From NCBI GenBank assembly GCA_020072815.1, contig JAIQGE010000002.1, positions 186,001 to 250,000 of the forward strand: DNA of 64,000 nt, written 5' to 3'. The notes below the pieces were generated by a model. That model searched no databases. It worked only from the letters and a program-made list of their open reading frames with translations, and was not told where the DNA came from. Below, piece by piece: positions 1-8,563 of the stretch. The first letter of the stretch is position 1; every line of letters begins with the position of its first letter. Both the position numbers and the translations under genes were made by a program. The DNA is from Terriglobia bacterium. Its GTDB lineage: Bacteria; Acidobacteriota; Terriglobia; Terriglobales; Acidobacteriaceae.

Positions 1-1190
1 GAGTGGACCGCGTGTTCGTCCACTGCTTCATGGACGGACGCGACACGCTGCCCACCAACGGCGCCGGCTACATTGAACTTCTGCAAAAACAGATGCGTGA
101 GCTGGGCGTGGGCAAGGTGGCCACGGTGAGCGGCCGCTACTACGCCATGGACCGCGACAAAAAATGGGACCGCGAGCTGAAAGCCTTTGACGCGATGGTC
201 GCCGGCAAGGCCGAGGGCGGAGAGTACGTTGATCCCGTGCAGGGGATGAAAGATGCCTACAACCGCGGGGTGACCGACGAGTTCGTCATACCGTTCACCT
301 GCGTCAACAATCTGGGGCAGCCCACGGCAGTGGTCCGCGATGACGATTCCGTCATCAACTTCAACTTCCGCGCCGACCGCGCCCGCCAGATCACGCGCTG
401 CCTGGCGCGCGAGAGCGGCCTCACCGCCACCGGCGGCCGCGACTTGCCCGATGCCGAGGCACTGGACGCTGTTATCCTGCGCGGCCGCGTGCCGAAAAAC
501 CTGAAGTACGTTTGCATGACGCAGTATGACAAGCAGTTCACGCTGCCCTTTGTGGTGCAGCCGGATTTTCTCAAGAACATTCTGGCCAACGTGATGGCCG
601 ACCATCAGCTCCGCAATCTGCGCGTTGCGGAGACGGAAAAATACGCTCACGTCACATATTTCTTCAATGGCGGAATTGAGACGCCGTTCCCCGGTGAAGA
701 GCGCATCTTGGTGCCTTCGCAAAAAGTGGCTACGTATGACCTGAAGCCGGAGATGTCCGCGGCCGGCATCGCGGAGAACGTGATCAAAGCGGTGAACGAC
801 TCGGCTTTCGATGTCATCATCGTCAACTTTGCCAATGCCGACATGGTGGGCCACTCCGGGCAGATTCCGCCGACCATCAAAGCCGTGGAGACCGTGGACG
901 GCTGCCTGGGCGGGATTTACGACGCCGTCCGCCAGCGCGGTGGAGTCATGCTGGTCACCGCCGACCACGGCAACGCCGAGCAGATGATTGACCCGGCCAC
1001 CGGCGGCCCGCACACCGCGCATACCACCAACCCGGTGCCGTTCATCGTGATCAGTGAAGATGCGCAGAAATTTGGGCTGCGGCAGGATGGGTCTTTACAA
1101 GATATTTCGCCGACCGTGCTGGGCATGCTGGGCTTCCCGCAACCGAAAGAAATGACGGGGAAGGATCTGCGGGTGAAGAAGACGTCTTGA
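1..1190 (+). CDS. gpmI: 2,3-bisphosphoglycerate-independent phosphoglycerate mutase (5' end outside window)
   Basis: Cytoplasmic glycolytic enzyme interconverting 3- and 2-phosphoglycerate with two metal ions. About 395 C-terminal residues are visible; the family is usually about 510-550 residues, so the N-terminus with the phosphorylated serine lies upstream. The frame is open to the left edge and the first GTG in the window is not the true start. Visible family motifs are [45 protein letters not shown] and [10 protein letters not shown], which include metal and substrate ligands. The TGA stop overlaps the TTG start of the next gene (TTGA), so the two are probably co-translated. Confidence 0.95.
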   Translation, partial: VDRVFVHCFMDGRDTLPTNGAGYIELLQKQMRELGVGKVATVSGRYYAMDRDKKWDRELKAFDAMVAGKAEGGEYVDPVQGMKDAYNRGVTDEFVIPFTCVNNLGQPTAVVRDDDSVINFNFRADRARQITRCLARESGLTATGGRDLPDAEALDAVILRGRVPKNLKYVCMTQYDKQFTLPFVVQPDFLKNILANVMADHQLRNLRVAETEKYAHVTYFFNGGIETPFPGEERILVPSQKVATYDLKPEMSAAGIAENVIKAVNDSAFDVIIVNFANADMVGHSGQIPPTIKAVETVDGCLGGIYDAVRQRGGVMLVTADHGNAEQMIDPATGGPHTAHTTNPVPFIVISEDAQKFGLRQDGSLQDISPTVLGMLGFPQPKEMTGKDLRVKKTS

Positions 1191-2170
1191 AAATCTTAAT
1201 CGTCCACTACCACCGCTTTGAACTCTGGCACGCGCCCGCGTGGCTGCGTGAACGCCTGCAGAAGACTTTCCCGGACTTCCAGTTCGTCCAGCTCCAATCG
1301 TATGACCGTGTGCCGGAAGAGATCGTGGACGCTGAAGTTTTCATCGGCTGGTCGCTGCGCCCGGAGCAATTCGTGGCCGCAAAGAAACTACGCTGGATCC
1401 ACTCGCCCGCTGCCGCCGTGCATCAACTGATGTTCCCGGATTTGGTCCGCAGCAACGTGCTGCTGACCAACTCCAGCAGCGTGCATGGGCCGGTGGTGGC
1501 CGAGCACGCCATCGCCGTGATGCTGGCCCTGGCCAAGCGGCTGCCGCAGGCCATGCAATATCAGGCGAAGAAAGTGTGGTCGCAGGAGATTCTGTGGAAT
1601 GAGCGCCCGCGTCCGCGTGAAGTGGCCGGCGCGACCGTGGCGGTGGTCGGCATGGGCGGCATTGGACGCGAATTTACGCGGCTGGCCAAGGCGCTGGGCA
1701 TGCGCGTGCTCGCCGTGCGTGAAGACGTGAGCAAAGGCGCCGGCGGCGCCGACGCGGTCTTCAGTGGGGCGCAGATTGACGAAGTCCTGCCGCAAGCCGA
1801 CTACGTGTTGCTATGCACGCCGGTCACGCCCGCGACAACACACATCATCAACGCCGCGCGCTTACAGAAGATGAAGCCTGAAGCGTACTTGATGAACGTT
1901 GCCCGCGGCCCGCTGATTGACGAACCGGCGCTGGTCGCCGCACTCAAAGACCGGCGCATCGCCGGCGCCGGGCTGGACGTCTTCGTGGAAGAGCCGTTGC
2001 CCCCGGATTCGCCTTTCTGGTCGCTGGACAATGTTTTGATCACGCCGCACAGTGCCGCCGTCACCGAGCAACTGTGGGAACGGCACTATGAGTTGATCGT
2101 CGAAAACCTGAATCGTTTTCTGGCCGGCGAGCCGCTGCTCAACGCGGTGAATACGAAGCGGGGATACTAG
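1187..2170 (+). CDS. D-2-hydroxyacid dehydrogenase (NAD-binding)
   Basis: 327-residue member of the D-isomer-specific 2-hydroxyacid dehydrogenase family, which reduces 2-oxoacids or oxidises D-2-hydroxyacids with NAD(P). The Rossmann motif GMGGIG lies near residue 155. The catalytic Arg, Glu and His lie in [18 protein letters not shown] and ITPHSAA. The substrate cannot be read from sequence; the family includes glyoxylate, hydroxypyruvate and phosphoglycerate enzymes, and the place directly after gpmI makes a three-carbon acid plausible. The start is TTG, overlapping the gpmI stop by three bases. No signal peptide. Confidence 0.88.
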   Translation: MKILIVHYHRFELWHAPAWLRERLQKTFPDFQFVQLQSYDRVPEEIVDAEVFIGWSLRPEQFVAAKKLRWIHSPAAAVHQLMFPDLVRSNVLLTNSSSVHGPVVAEHAIAVMLALAKRLPQAMQYQAKKVWSQEILWNERPRPREVAGATVAVVGMGGIGREFTRLAKALGMRVLAVREDVSKGAGGADAVFSGAQIDEVLPQADYVLLCTPVTPATTHIINAARLQKMKPEAYLMNVARGPLIDEPALVAALKDRRIAGAGLDVFVEEPLPPDSPFWSLDNVLITPHSAAVTEQLWERHYELIVENLNRFLAGEPLLNAVNTKRGY

Positions 2171-2219
2171 GAAGCAATCAGCAAAAAACATTTTGCGGCT
2201 TTGCATTTTATTTGGCTCT

Positions 2220-2765
2220 TCACTCAGAGCTGTGGCCGGCACATTTGAGTACCCCAAGGTATGTGTTCCAAGGGCCCACCGCATCCCGGTATTGGTGGGC
2301 CATAATCCTTGAAATCTGGTGCAGATGAGTTAAGTCATGAGTCGCCCAGGTCGCCAGCAACTGGGAAAGCGCAACGGCTCCGAAAACCGGATGCCGTCCG
2401 CGACGCTCCAGGTCCTGCGGCTGCAGATTCAACGCACGCAATGCGTCCAGGTTCTCGGACCGCACGCGCGCGAATTCATCCAGCGCCTGCTCCAGTGATT
2501 TGCCTCGGCTTTCTCGTATCTGTCCCTGGCGATCAAAGGGCTCGAACGGCTTGCTCTCGCCGGATTCCAGGATCCTCTTCACGCGGGCCATCCAATCCGT
2601 GCGTTCCGCGTGAATCAGATGCACCACCACATCGAACACGCTCCAGGTGCTGTCACCTTCATTTCGCAACGTCCAGGTTTCCGGGAGATTGCGTAGCAGG
2701 GCATTGAGTGCGACTGGCGTGCGAGCCAGCAAAGAGACTGTGTCTTGCAGGTTATGTTCCGTCAT
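2220..2765 (-). CDS. DinB-family four-helix protein
   Basis: 181 residues, the usual length of the DinB/YfiT metal-dependent four-helix bundle family. The expected metal ligands are visible as a His in VVHLIHAERTDW (about residue 48) and two more in the ATHDLTHLHQI helix near residue 140. Members include bacillithiol- or mycothiol-dependent transferases, but most are uncharacterised, and no substrate can be assigned here. It is a single gene pointing against the preceding dehydrogenase. Confidence 0.8.
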   Translation of the reverse strand: MTEHNLQDTVSLLARTPVALNALLRNLPETWTLRNEGDSTWSVFDVVVHLIHAERTDWMARVKRILESGESKPFEPFDRQGQIRESRGKSLEQALDEFARVRSENLDALRALNLQPQDLERRGRHPVFGAVALSQLLATWATHDLTHLHQISRIMAHQYRDAVGPWNTYLGVLKCAGHSSE

Positions 2766-2941
2766 GGCTCACCAATATAGAAGCAGTGTTCCAGAGACTC
2801 TGATTGTATCTGTGTCTGAATTCCCGGACTAACAGCGGAGCCGATGGCCCGGTGCTGGCGGACAACCTGCGCAGGCACAGCACACTTTTGGGGATTGGCT
2901 CTCGTTCTTTCTTACGCGATAATGTCCGTCCCTGCGTTAAA

Positions 2942-2972
2942 GAGCCAAAAGCTAATGGCCAGGAGCTAAGGG
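2942..2972 (+). repeat. AGCCAAAAGC-type dispersed repeat (copy 1)
   Basis: Short AGCNAAAAGCNAATGGCCA-like string just before thiS. Related strings occur at 45784-45823 and 53436-53485. It encodes nothing recognisable. Confidence 0.4.
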
Positions 2973-2980
2973 CTGGTTTC

Positions 2981-3202
2981 ATGACTCTCCACATCAACGG
3001 CGAACCGCGGACATTCCCTAACGGCCTGACCGTTGCCGGGCTTGTCGCCCATCTCGGGATGAAGGCCGACCGCGTTGCGGTGGAACTGAATCTGGAGATT
3101 GTCCCGCGAACCAACTGGGAAGCAACGGTTCTCAAAGACGGAGACAAGCTGGAGATCGTGCACTTCGTCGGCGGCGGCAGCGGCTCTGCCTTCAATTCGT
3201 AA
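2981..3202 (+). CDS. thiS: ThiS-like sulfur carrier protein with C-terminal extension
   Basis: 73-residue ubiquitin-fold protein. ThiS carries sulfur as a C-terminal thiocarboxylate for thiazole formation in thiamine biosynthesis. The start MTLHINGEPRTF, the LTVAGLVAHLGM segment and the end KLEIVHFVGGG match the family. The ATG at 2981 fits the family N-terminus; longer readings upstream enter repeat DNA. Unusually, seven residues (SGSAFNS) follow the Gly-Gly that should be the terminus, so activation would need trimming, or this is a relative with another role. No thiG, thiF or thiH is adjacent. Confidence 0.8.
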   Translation: MTLHINGEPRTFPNGLTVAGLVAHLGMKADRVAVELNLEIVPRTNWEATVLKDGDKLEIVHFVGGGSGSAFNS

Positions 3203-3239
3203 GTCTCACCTTAATCCCTAATCCCCGCAAATTTCTCAG

Positions 3240-3267
3240 TTGACTTTCTTGATTCTGCCCATAAAAT
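3240..3267 (+). promoter_or_regulatory. Sigma-70-like promoter for the merR gene
   Basis: TTGACT (3240-3245) and TAAAAT (3262-3267) are separated by 16 bases. The predicted transcript start near 3274 lies just before the palindrome at 3285-3309, so a repressor bound there would block early elongation or initiation. Confidence 0.55.
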
Positions 3268-3284
3268 GATGCAAACATATGGTG

Positions 3285-3309
3285 TAAGAAATGTTTAAAA
3301 CATTTCTTA
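3285..3309. promoter_or_regulatory. 25-bp perfect palindrome, likely operator of the MerR regulator
   Basis: Two 12-base arms (TAAGAAATGTTT and its exact complement) flank a single A. It ends six bases before the ATG of the merR gene and lies in its 5' leader. AT-rich dyads of this form are typical of MerR and other dimeric regulators, so autoregulation is the simplest reading. It also covers the place of a ribosome-binding site; none is visible. Confidence 0.6.
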
Positions 3310-3315
3310 GTAGTT

Positions 3316-3783
3316 ATGGAGCAGCAGTTTACATCGGCGCAGGTGGTCAGGCTGACGGGCATTACGCCGCGCCAGCTGCAATGGTGGGATGAGCGTGGCG
3401 TCGTGGTCCCGCGGCGCGAAGGCCGCCGCCGTTTGTACTCCGCCGACGACATCACGGAGATCGCCGTCATCTGCGCTCTGCGCCGCAAGGGATTTCCCTT
3501 GCAGCGCGTGCGCCGCATCATCAAGTTCCTGCAGAAGGAATTTGGGCGGCGTCTGGCGGAAGCCGTAAGCTCCGGTTCCGAATACCACCTGCTTACGGAC
3601 GGCAAGCGGATTTACCTGGAAGACTCCGACCGCCGGGTGATTGACGTCCTCAAGAACTCGCGCCAGCCCTTGCTGGGTGTCTGTCTGAATGACGCGGTGC
3701 GGGAAGTGCACGCTGAAATTTTCAACCGCCGGCCGGCGCAGTCGCACTCGGGACGCGGCCCGCGGCGGCGCAAAAGTTCGTAA
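3316..3783 (+). CDS. MerR-family transcriptional regulator
   Basis: 155 residues. The N-terminal winged helix-turn-helix is clear (FTSAQVVRLTGITPRQLQWW, then EGRRRLYSADDITEI). A helical linker follows (RKGFPLQRVRRIIKFLQ), then a short domain of unknown ligand and a basic tail (GPRRRKSS). There is no Cys cluster of the metal-sensing MerR types, so the signal is unknown. No Shine-Dalgarno sequence precedes the ATG. The palindrome at 3285-3309 suggests self-control. The next gene downstream, a small zinc-ribbon protein, may be a partner. Confidence 0.85.
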   Translation: MEQQFTSAQVVRLTGITPRQLQWWDERGVVVPRREGRRRLYSADDITEIAVICALRRKGFPLQRVRRIIKFLQKEFGRRLAEAVSSGSEYHLLTDGKRIYLEDSDRRVIDVLKNSRQPLLGVCLNDAVREVHAEIFNRRPAQSHSGRGPRRRKSS

Positions 3784-3879
3784 GCGTTCACCTGGTGGTT
3801 TGCAAGCCCAGGTTTGCATGCAATGACGCTGCACACAGTCAGGCGAAGAAAAGCCGCACTACCTGACGGGAGGTGACGG

Positions 3880-4143
3880 ATGGTGGCACAACTAAACATT
3901 GTTACGGAGTGGCTCCCGGAACTGATGGAGCCGGGAAGCATCTTTGTGCTGGAGAATGCCGGCCAGGTCGGCGACCAGGACGATCCCTACTGGGCGGTGC
4001 TCGCTTGCCCGGCCTGCGGCACGCTCGGCCTGATTACGCGCCGCCAGTTCCGCGGGCTGATCCCGGTGATCTGCGGTTCGAATGAATGCCCGGCGCAGTT
4101 TGTGATTGAGGATGAACAGGTGGTCGCCAAGCGGCCAAATTAG
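3880..4143 (+). CDS. Small zinc-ribbon-like protein of unknown function
   Basis: 87 residues preceded by a strong Shine-Dalgarno sequence (GGGAGGTGA). CPAC near residue 43 and a second Cys pair in CGSNEC near residue 65 make a likely four-Cys zinc site; the rest is acidic and soluble. No specific family is recognised. It lies about 100 bases after the MerR gene on the same strand. Confidence 0.65.
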   Translation: MVAQLNIVTEWLPELMEPGSIFVLENAGQVGDQDDPYWAVLACPACGTLGLITRRQFRGLIPVICGSNECPAQFVIEDEQVVAKRPN

Positions 4144-4153
4144 CCAAGAATTC

Positions 4154-4190
4154 TTACCGCGGATTGGACGGATACGCGCGGATAAGAGCG
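4154..4190. repeat. CCGCGGAT-type dispersed repeat (copy 1)
   Basis: Contains CCGCGGATT, ACGGAT and GCGCGGAT in the order also seen at 23339-23371. Short intergenic repeat next to a larger hairpin. Confidence 0.4.
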
Positions 4191-4210
4191 AACCGCTGTT
4201 GCCAGAGCAA

Positions 4211-4292
4211 AACCACAAGGACACGAAGGTTCACGAAGTGCGGGATTCTCGATCAGAAACCAACTTCGTGATCCTTCGTGTCCTTTGTGGTT
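4211..4292. terminator. Large inverted repeat between convergent genes, likely bidirectional terminator
   Basis: A 29-base arm (4211-4239, AACCACAAGGACACGAAGG...) pairs with 4263-4292 across a 23-base loop. The right arm abuts the ribB-type gene stop codon, and the left side closes the zinc-ribbon gene. The arm sequence belongs to a dispersed repeat seen again at 46509-46541. Confidence 0.6.
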
Positions 4293-5448
4293 AGCGGGCT
4301 TTTTCTACGGTCTTTTCCGTCGGGATCGGCACCTGTTCGGTGATCTTGATCCCAAAGCCTTCCAGCGCGGCCACGCGCTTGGGATGGTTGGTCAGCAAAC
4401 GTATGGATTTCAGATTCAGGTCCGACAAGATCTGCGCGCCCAGCCCGATTTCCCGTTGCGTCTTTCTCTGGTGGGCGGCCGTGGCAGGTTCGCGCACTTC
4501 GCGATGAAACACCAGCCGTTTTTCATCGCCCACGTTGAAGCCTTTGGAAGTCTGGTGCAGGTAGATCAGCGCGCCGGTGCCTTCGCGGGCAATCATCTCC
4601 AGTGAGCGGTCCAGCACGGTGTGGCAGTCGCAGAGCGCGGCGCCAAACACGTCTCCCGCCAGGCAGTGGGCGTGCATGCGGACCAGCACCGGTGAGGTGG
4701 CGTGTTCCACGTCGCCGCGCACCAGGGCCACGTGCGATTCGCCGCCCAACTGGCTCTCATAGGCGATCATGCGGAATTCGCCGTGGCTGGTCGGCAGCAT
4801 GGCTTCGCCCACGCGCAGCACGTAGCGCTCGTTTTCCATGCGATAGCGGATCAACTCGGCGACGGTCAGCATTTTGAGCTCATGCTGGCGGCAGAACTCC
4901 ATCAGGTCTGGGACGCGGGCCATGGTGCCATCGTCTTTCATGATCTCGCAGATCACGCCGGCGGGGACCAGACCGGCCATGCGCGCCAGGTCCACGGAAG
5001 CTTCGGTCTGTCCGGCGCGAACCAGCACGCCGCCTTTGCGCGCGCAGAGAGGGAAGACGTGTCCGGGGCGGACCAGATCGGCGGCGCGGCTCATGGGATC
5101 AATCGCCACTTGGATCGTCCGCGCGCGATCATGCGCGGAAATGCCGGTGGTCACGCCCACGCGCGCTTCAATGCTTTCGTAAAACGCCGTACCGTAAGGC
5201 GACGTGTTTTCCTTGGTCATAGGCCCCAGCCGCAGGTAGTCCAGGCGCTCCGGCGTCATGGCCAGGCAGACCAGCCCGCGGCCGTACTTGGCCATAAAGT
5301 TGATGGCTTCCGGCGTGACCTTTTCCGCGGCCAGCGTGAGATCGCCTTCGTTTTCGCGGTCTTCGTCGTCCACCACAATAATCATGCGCCCGGCGCGGAT
5401 TTCTTCAATGGCGGTGGGAACGTCAGTAAATGCGGCGGATGTGGGCAT
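4291..5448 (-). CDS. ribBA: 3,4-dihydroxy-2-butanone-4-phosphate synthase with degenerate GTP cyclohydrolase II domain (RibBX-like)
   Basis: 385 residues. The N-terminal half is a RibB domain making the four-carbon riboflavin precursor from ribulose 5-phosphate: [25 protein letters not shown] and RPGHVFPL are present. The usual metal-binding His of GHTEA is Gln ([11 protein letters not shown]). The C-terminal half resembles GTP cyclohydrolase II and keeps its three zinc cysteines ([15 protein letters not shown]). However, the RQEGRGIGL-type GTP loop is replaced by [10 protein letters not shown], the position of the E. coli active-site Tyr105 is Phe, and that of Asp126 is Thr; Arg128 is kept. 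This domain is probably inactive, as in RibBX proteins described in Proteobacteria. No FMN riboswitch is seen. Confidence 0.85.
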   Translation of the reverse strand: MPTSAAFTDVPTAIEEIRAGRMIIVVDDEDRENEGDLTLAAEKVTPEAINFMAKYGRGLVCLAMTPERLDYLRLGPMTKENTSPYGTAFYESIEARVGVTTGISAHDRARTIQVAIDPMSRAADLVRPGHVFPLCARKGGVLVRAGQTEASVDLARMAGLVPAGVICEIMKDDGTMARVPDLMEFCRQHELKMLTVAELIRYRMENERYVLRVGEAMLPTSHGEFRMIAYESQLGGESHVALVRGDVEHATSPVLVRMHAHCLAGDVFGAALCDCHTVLDRSLEMIAREGTGALIYLHQTSKGFNVGDEKRLVFHREVREPATAAHQRKTQREIGLGAQILSDLNLKSIRLLTNHPKRVAALEGFGIKITEQVPIPTEKTVEKAR

Positions 5449-5502
5449 AAGACCTGCTTCAGGCTCCTAAAATTCTAGCAGAAGCCGGGCTGGCGTTAGG
5501 CT

Positions 5503-5508
5503 TACAAT
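5503..5508 (+). promoter_or_regulatory. -10 element (TACAAT) six bases before an ATG
   Basis: TACAAT at 5503-5508 is followed by six bases and the ATG at 5515; no Shine-Dalgarno sequence is present. Transcription would start at or next to the ATG, suggesting a leaderless mRNA. Confidence 0.5.
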
Positions 5509-5514
5509 GCCCTT

Positions 5515-5826
5515 ATGGCCAAGCCGTCGCCCGAACCGTTTGAAGTAGGCTGCCCCTGTTGCGGGGCCGTCCTTAAGGTGGATGCCGCCACGAAAGGGGT
5601 GATTTCCCACGTTGCCCCGGTCAAGCCCAAGACTTTTGCCGATTTTGAGGCTGCCGCCAAATCCATGCGCGAGCAGGAAGGCCGCAAGGAATCGCTCTTC
5701 CGCCAGGCCGTGGACGCCGAAAAGAACAAAGCCGAGCTTCTGGAAAAGAAGTTCCAGGACGCGGTGAAGAAGGCCAAAGAGGCCCCGGACGAAGGCCCGC
5801 GCATCCGTGACTTTGATCTGGACTAG
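5515..5826 (+). CDS. Small Cys-pair plus coiled-coil protein of unknown function
   Basis: 103 residues. The N-terminus has GCPCCGAVLKVD, a half zinc-ribbon. From about residue 40 to 90 it is a highly charged helix (KSMREQEGRKESLFRQAV...), likely coiled coil, which suggests dimer formation so that two Cys clusters could share metal. It ends in the acidic sequence IRDFDLD. Divergent from the riboflavin gene. No named family recognised. Confidence 0.65.
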   Translation: MAKPSPEPFEVGCPCCGAVLKVDAATKGVISHVAPVKPKTFADFEAAAKSMREQEGRKESLFRQAVDAEKNKAELLEKKFQDAVKKAKEAPDEGPRIRDFDLD

Positions 5827-5882
5827 TCCCGCCATGCCGCTCCGCTCTTGCTGCGTGCTGGCCCGTACCAAGGACAGTTTGC

Positions 5883-6551
5883 TTGGCCGATAAGCTGCTT
5901 CTTCTGGGACATCGCGGCGCGCGGCGTTACGCGGCGGAAAACACTCTCGCCGCTTTCGACCTGGCCTTGGACCACGGCGCCCACGGCTTTGAGTTTGACG
6001 TCCGCCGCACCCGGGACCTCCACACCGTTCTGGTCCACGACCCCAAACTCCACGGCCTGGTCCTGCGCCGCCACACGCTGGAACAAGTTGAAGACCGCTG
6101 CCGGCATCTGCATCATCTGCCGCCGCCGTCATTGGAAGATGTGCTCGATCGCTACAGCCGCACGGCGTTTCTCAATATTGAAGTCAAAGTCCGCGGCATT
6201 GAGGAACTGGTAGTGCGAGCGGTGCGCCGCACGCGCCCCCACCACTACTTCATATCGTCGTTCTTGCCGAGCGTGGTCAAGCGGCTGCATCGGTTGGACC
6301 GCAATCTTGTTCTGGGTGCGCTGGCGCAGACTGGGTGGCAACTTCGCCGCTGGAAGGTTCTGCCCGCGCAGTATGTGGTCCCGCACTATCGCCTGCTGAC
6401 GCCACGGCTGATGGAAAAGCTCCATGACGCCGGCCGAAAAGTCGTTACCTGGACTGTCAACGACCCTCGCCATATGCGGCGCGCCGCCGAGCTGGGCGTG
6501 GACGGCATTATCTCTGACGACACAAAGCTGCTGGTGGCGACGTTGGGGTAG
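5883..6551 (+). CDS. Glycerophosphodiester phosphodiesterase
   Basis: 222-residue TIM-barrel enzyme hydrolysing glycerophosphodiesters to glycerol 3-phosphate and an alcohol. Signature motifs are GHRGARRYAAENT (catalytic His and Glu), FEFDVRRTRD (metal-binding Glu-x-Asp), VLVHDP (second catalytic His) and VVTWTVNDP near the C-terminus. There is no signal peptide, so it should be cytoplasmic. The TTG at 5883 is chosen because it has an AGGA sequence seven bases upstream and no ATG lies at the family N-terminus. Confidence 0.88.
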   Translation: MADKLLLLGHRGARRYAAENTLAAFDLALDHGAHGFEFDVRRTRDLHTVLVHDPKLHGLVLRRHTLEQVEDRCRHLHHLPPPSLEDVLDRYSRTAFLNIEVKVRGIEELVVRAVRRTRPHHYFISSFLPSVVKRLHRLDRNLVLGALAQTGWQLRRWKVLPAQYVVPHYRLLTPRLMEKLHDAGRKVVTWTVNDPRHMRRAAELGVDGIISDDTKLLVATLG

Positions 6552-6622
6552 TGCGCCTCTTCCATCTTCATTACCTAAGACCCGCGCCTTGGTTCGCCGT
6601 CTGCTCGCCTTACATTGCCAGC

Positions 6623-6647
6623 GTGATGTAAGTCACTGTCTTATAAT
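6623..6647 (+). promoter_or_regulatory. korA promoter region: CRP/FNR-type dyad abutting a TATAAT -10 element
   Basis: GTGA-N6-TCAC (6623-6636) has the half-site pattern of CRP-family regulators. TATAAT follows at 6642-6647. The dyad sits where the -35 contact would be, around -24 from the predicted start, a position more compatible with repression than with classical activation. No good -35 hexamer is present. Confidence 0.5.
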
Positions 6648-6678
6648 GAAGGGTACGGCATCCTAATTGGAGTTCATA

Positions 6679-6735
6679 ATGGAACCCCGCGCGGCGGTCA
6701 GCGCACAGGAACAAAACAATCATGGCAACTTTTGA
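6679..6735 (+). CDS. Possible 18-residue upstream ORF overlapping the korA start
   Basis: ATG at 6679 has a well-placed TTGGAG (6667-6672) and reads MEPRAAVSAQEQNNHGNF before a TGA at 6733-6735, passing through the korA ATG (6722) in another frame. The korA ribosome site (AGGA, 11 bases upstream) is poorly spaced, so coupling through this short ORF is possible. It may equally be chance. Confidence 0.3.
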   Translation: MEPRAAVSAQEQNNHGNF

Positions 6736-8563
6736 TGTAGGTTTACAGGAACGCTCGGCGCAAAGCACGCACCCGCGCCGCACCGTGAACGATTTCAGCA
6801 TCCAGGTGGCCACCGTGAACGGTTCAGGTTCACAGTCGGCCAACAGCGTGCTGTTGCGCAGTATTTTCCAGATGGGCGTACCGGTTTCCGGCAAGAACCT
6901 TTTCCCCTCGAACATCGCGGGGCTGCCCACTTGGTACACCATACGCGCCAGCAAGCAGGGCTACGTTGCCCGCAAGAAGGAAATTGATTTCCTGGTGGCC
7001 ATGAACGCGGAGACCGCCCAGGAAGACACCATGTCGCTGGGCAGCGGGACCGTCTGCGTGTATGACGAGCCGCTGAATCTCTCGGCGCTGCGCAGTGACG
7101 TCACCTTCTACCCCGTGCCGTTTGACAAACTGGTGGCCCAGGTCTGCCCGGACGCCAAGCTGCGCCGCCTGGTCAAGAACATGATCTACGTGGGCGTGGT
7201 GGACTTTCTGCTGGACATTGATCTCGACGAATCTGTGAAAGCGGTGGCCAAGCAGTTTTCCACCAAGAAAAAAGCCGCTGACCTGAACACGGCCGCCGTC
7301 CGCGCCGGCTACGACTACGCCAAGGCCACTTTCACCAAGCAGGACGCATTCTTCATTGAGCCCATGAATGAGAACCAGGGCAAGATCATTATTGAAGGCA
7401 ACGCCGCCGCGGCCCTGGGGTGTATGTTCGCCGGCGTGACCGTAGTGACCTGGTACCCAATTACGCCCTCCACCTCGCTGATTGAGTCGCTGATTGATCT
7501 GCTCAAGACCTACCGCATTGGCCCGGACGGCAAAGCCACCTTCGCCGTGGTGCAGTCGGAAGACGAACTGGCGGCCATCGGCATGGTCCTGGGCGCGGGA
7601 TGGGCGGGCGCCCGGTCCATGACGTCCACCTCCGGTCCCGGCATCTCGCTCATGGGCGAGTTCGTGGGCCTTGGTTACTACGCGGAAATTCCCGGCGTGA
7701 TCTTTGACGTTCAGCGCGTCGGCCCGTCCACCGGGCTGCCTACGCGCACCGCGCAGGGCGACATTCTGACCTGTGCGTTCCTTTCCCACGGTGACACTAA
7801 GCACATCATGCTGCTGCCCTCATCGGTGGAAGAGTGCTACACCATGGCCATGGACGCCTTTGACCTGGCGGAAAAATTCCAGACTCCGGTCTTCGTCATG
7901 ATGGACTTGGATTTGGGCATGAACAGCTGGATGTCCAAACCGTTCCAGTATCCGGATAAGCCGATCGATCGCGGCAAGGTTCTGAACGCGGCCGACCTGG
8001 AGCGGCTGGGTGGGTTCTCCCGCTATAAAGATGTTGATGGCGATGCCATCCCGTATCGCACGCTGCCCGGCACTCCGCACAAGGCGGCTGCCTACTTCAC
8101 GCGCGGCAGCGGTCACAACGAAAGAGCGCAATACAGCGAGCGCGCTGACGATTACACCAACAACATGGACCGCCTGTCCCGCAAGTTCGACACCGCGCGC
8201 AAGTTTGTGCCCGCGCCGGTGAAGGAAGTCAGCGGGACCTCGAAAACGGGGATCATCGCCTACGGCACTTCGCATTGGGCGGTGGCCGAAGCTCTGGACC
8301 AACTCATCAAGGAGCATGGCATCAAAGCTGACTACCTGCGCTTGCGCGCCTTCCCCTTCAATCAGGATGTGCACGAATTCATCCGCAACCACGACGTGGT
8401 GTACGTGGTGGAACAGAACCGTGACGGGCAGATGCACGAGCTGCTCAAGCTGGACGCGGCGCCTGATCAAGTCACCAAATTGCGGCGCGTGCTGCACTAC
8501 AACGGACTGCCGATTGATGCGCGGTCCGTGAGCGACGAAATTGTTCGCCAGGAGGCTAAGTAA
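6722..8563 (+). CDS. korA: 2-oxoacid:ferredoxin oxidoreductase, fused gamma-alpha subunit
   Basis: 613 residues. The N-terminal ~190 residues are the gamma domain (VNGSGSQSANSVLLRSIFQM, FPSNIAGLPTWYTIR). The alpha domain follows, with WYPITPSTSLIESL and the SEDELAAIGMVLGAGWAGAR region that contacts thiamine diphosphate. With KorB it decarboxylates a 2-oxoacid (2-oxoglutarate is the usual substrate of this type) to acyl-CoA and reduces ferredoxin, replacing the NAD-linked dehydrogenase complex. It is directly followed by korB with no gap. Confidence 0.9.
   Translation: MATFDVGLQERSAQSTHPRRTVNDFSIQVATVNGSGSQSANSVLLRSIFQMGVPVSGKNLFPSNIAGLPTWYTIRASKQGYVARKKEIDFLVAMNAETAQEDTMSLGSGTVCVYDEPLNLSALRSDVTFYPVPFDKLVAQVCPDAKLRRLVKNMIYVGVVDFLLDIDLDESVKAVAKQFSTKKKAADLNTAAVRAGYDYAKATFTKQDAFFIEPMNENQGKIIIEGNAAAALGCMFAGVTVVTWYPITPSTSLIESLIDLLKTYRIGPDGKATFAVVQSEDELAAIGMVLGAGWAGARSMTSTSGPGISLMGEFVGLGYYAEIPGVIFDVQRVGPSTGLPTRTAQGDILTCAFLSHGDTKHIMLLPSSVEECYTMAMDAFDLAEKFQTPVFVMMDLDLGMNSWMSKPFQYPDKPIDRGKVLNAADLERLGGFSRYKDVDGDAIPYRTLPGTPHKAAAYFTRGSGHNERAQYSERADDYTNNMDRLSRKFDTARKFVPAPVKEVSGTSKTGIIAYGTSHWAVAEALDQLIKEHGIKADYLRLRAFPFNQDVHEFIRNHDVVYVVEQNRDGQMHELLKLDAAPDQVTKLRRVLHYNGLPIDARSVSDEIVRQEAK

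Noticed and set aside
4702-5478. 258-codon plus-strand frame over the riboflavin gene
   Set aside because: Antisense shadow; no family resemblance.
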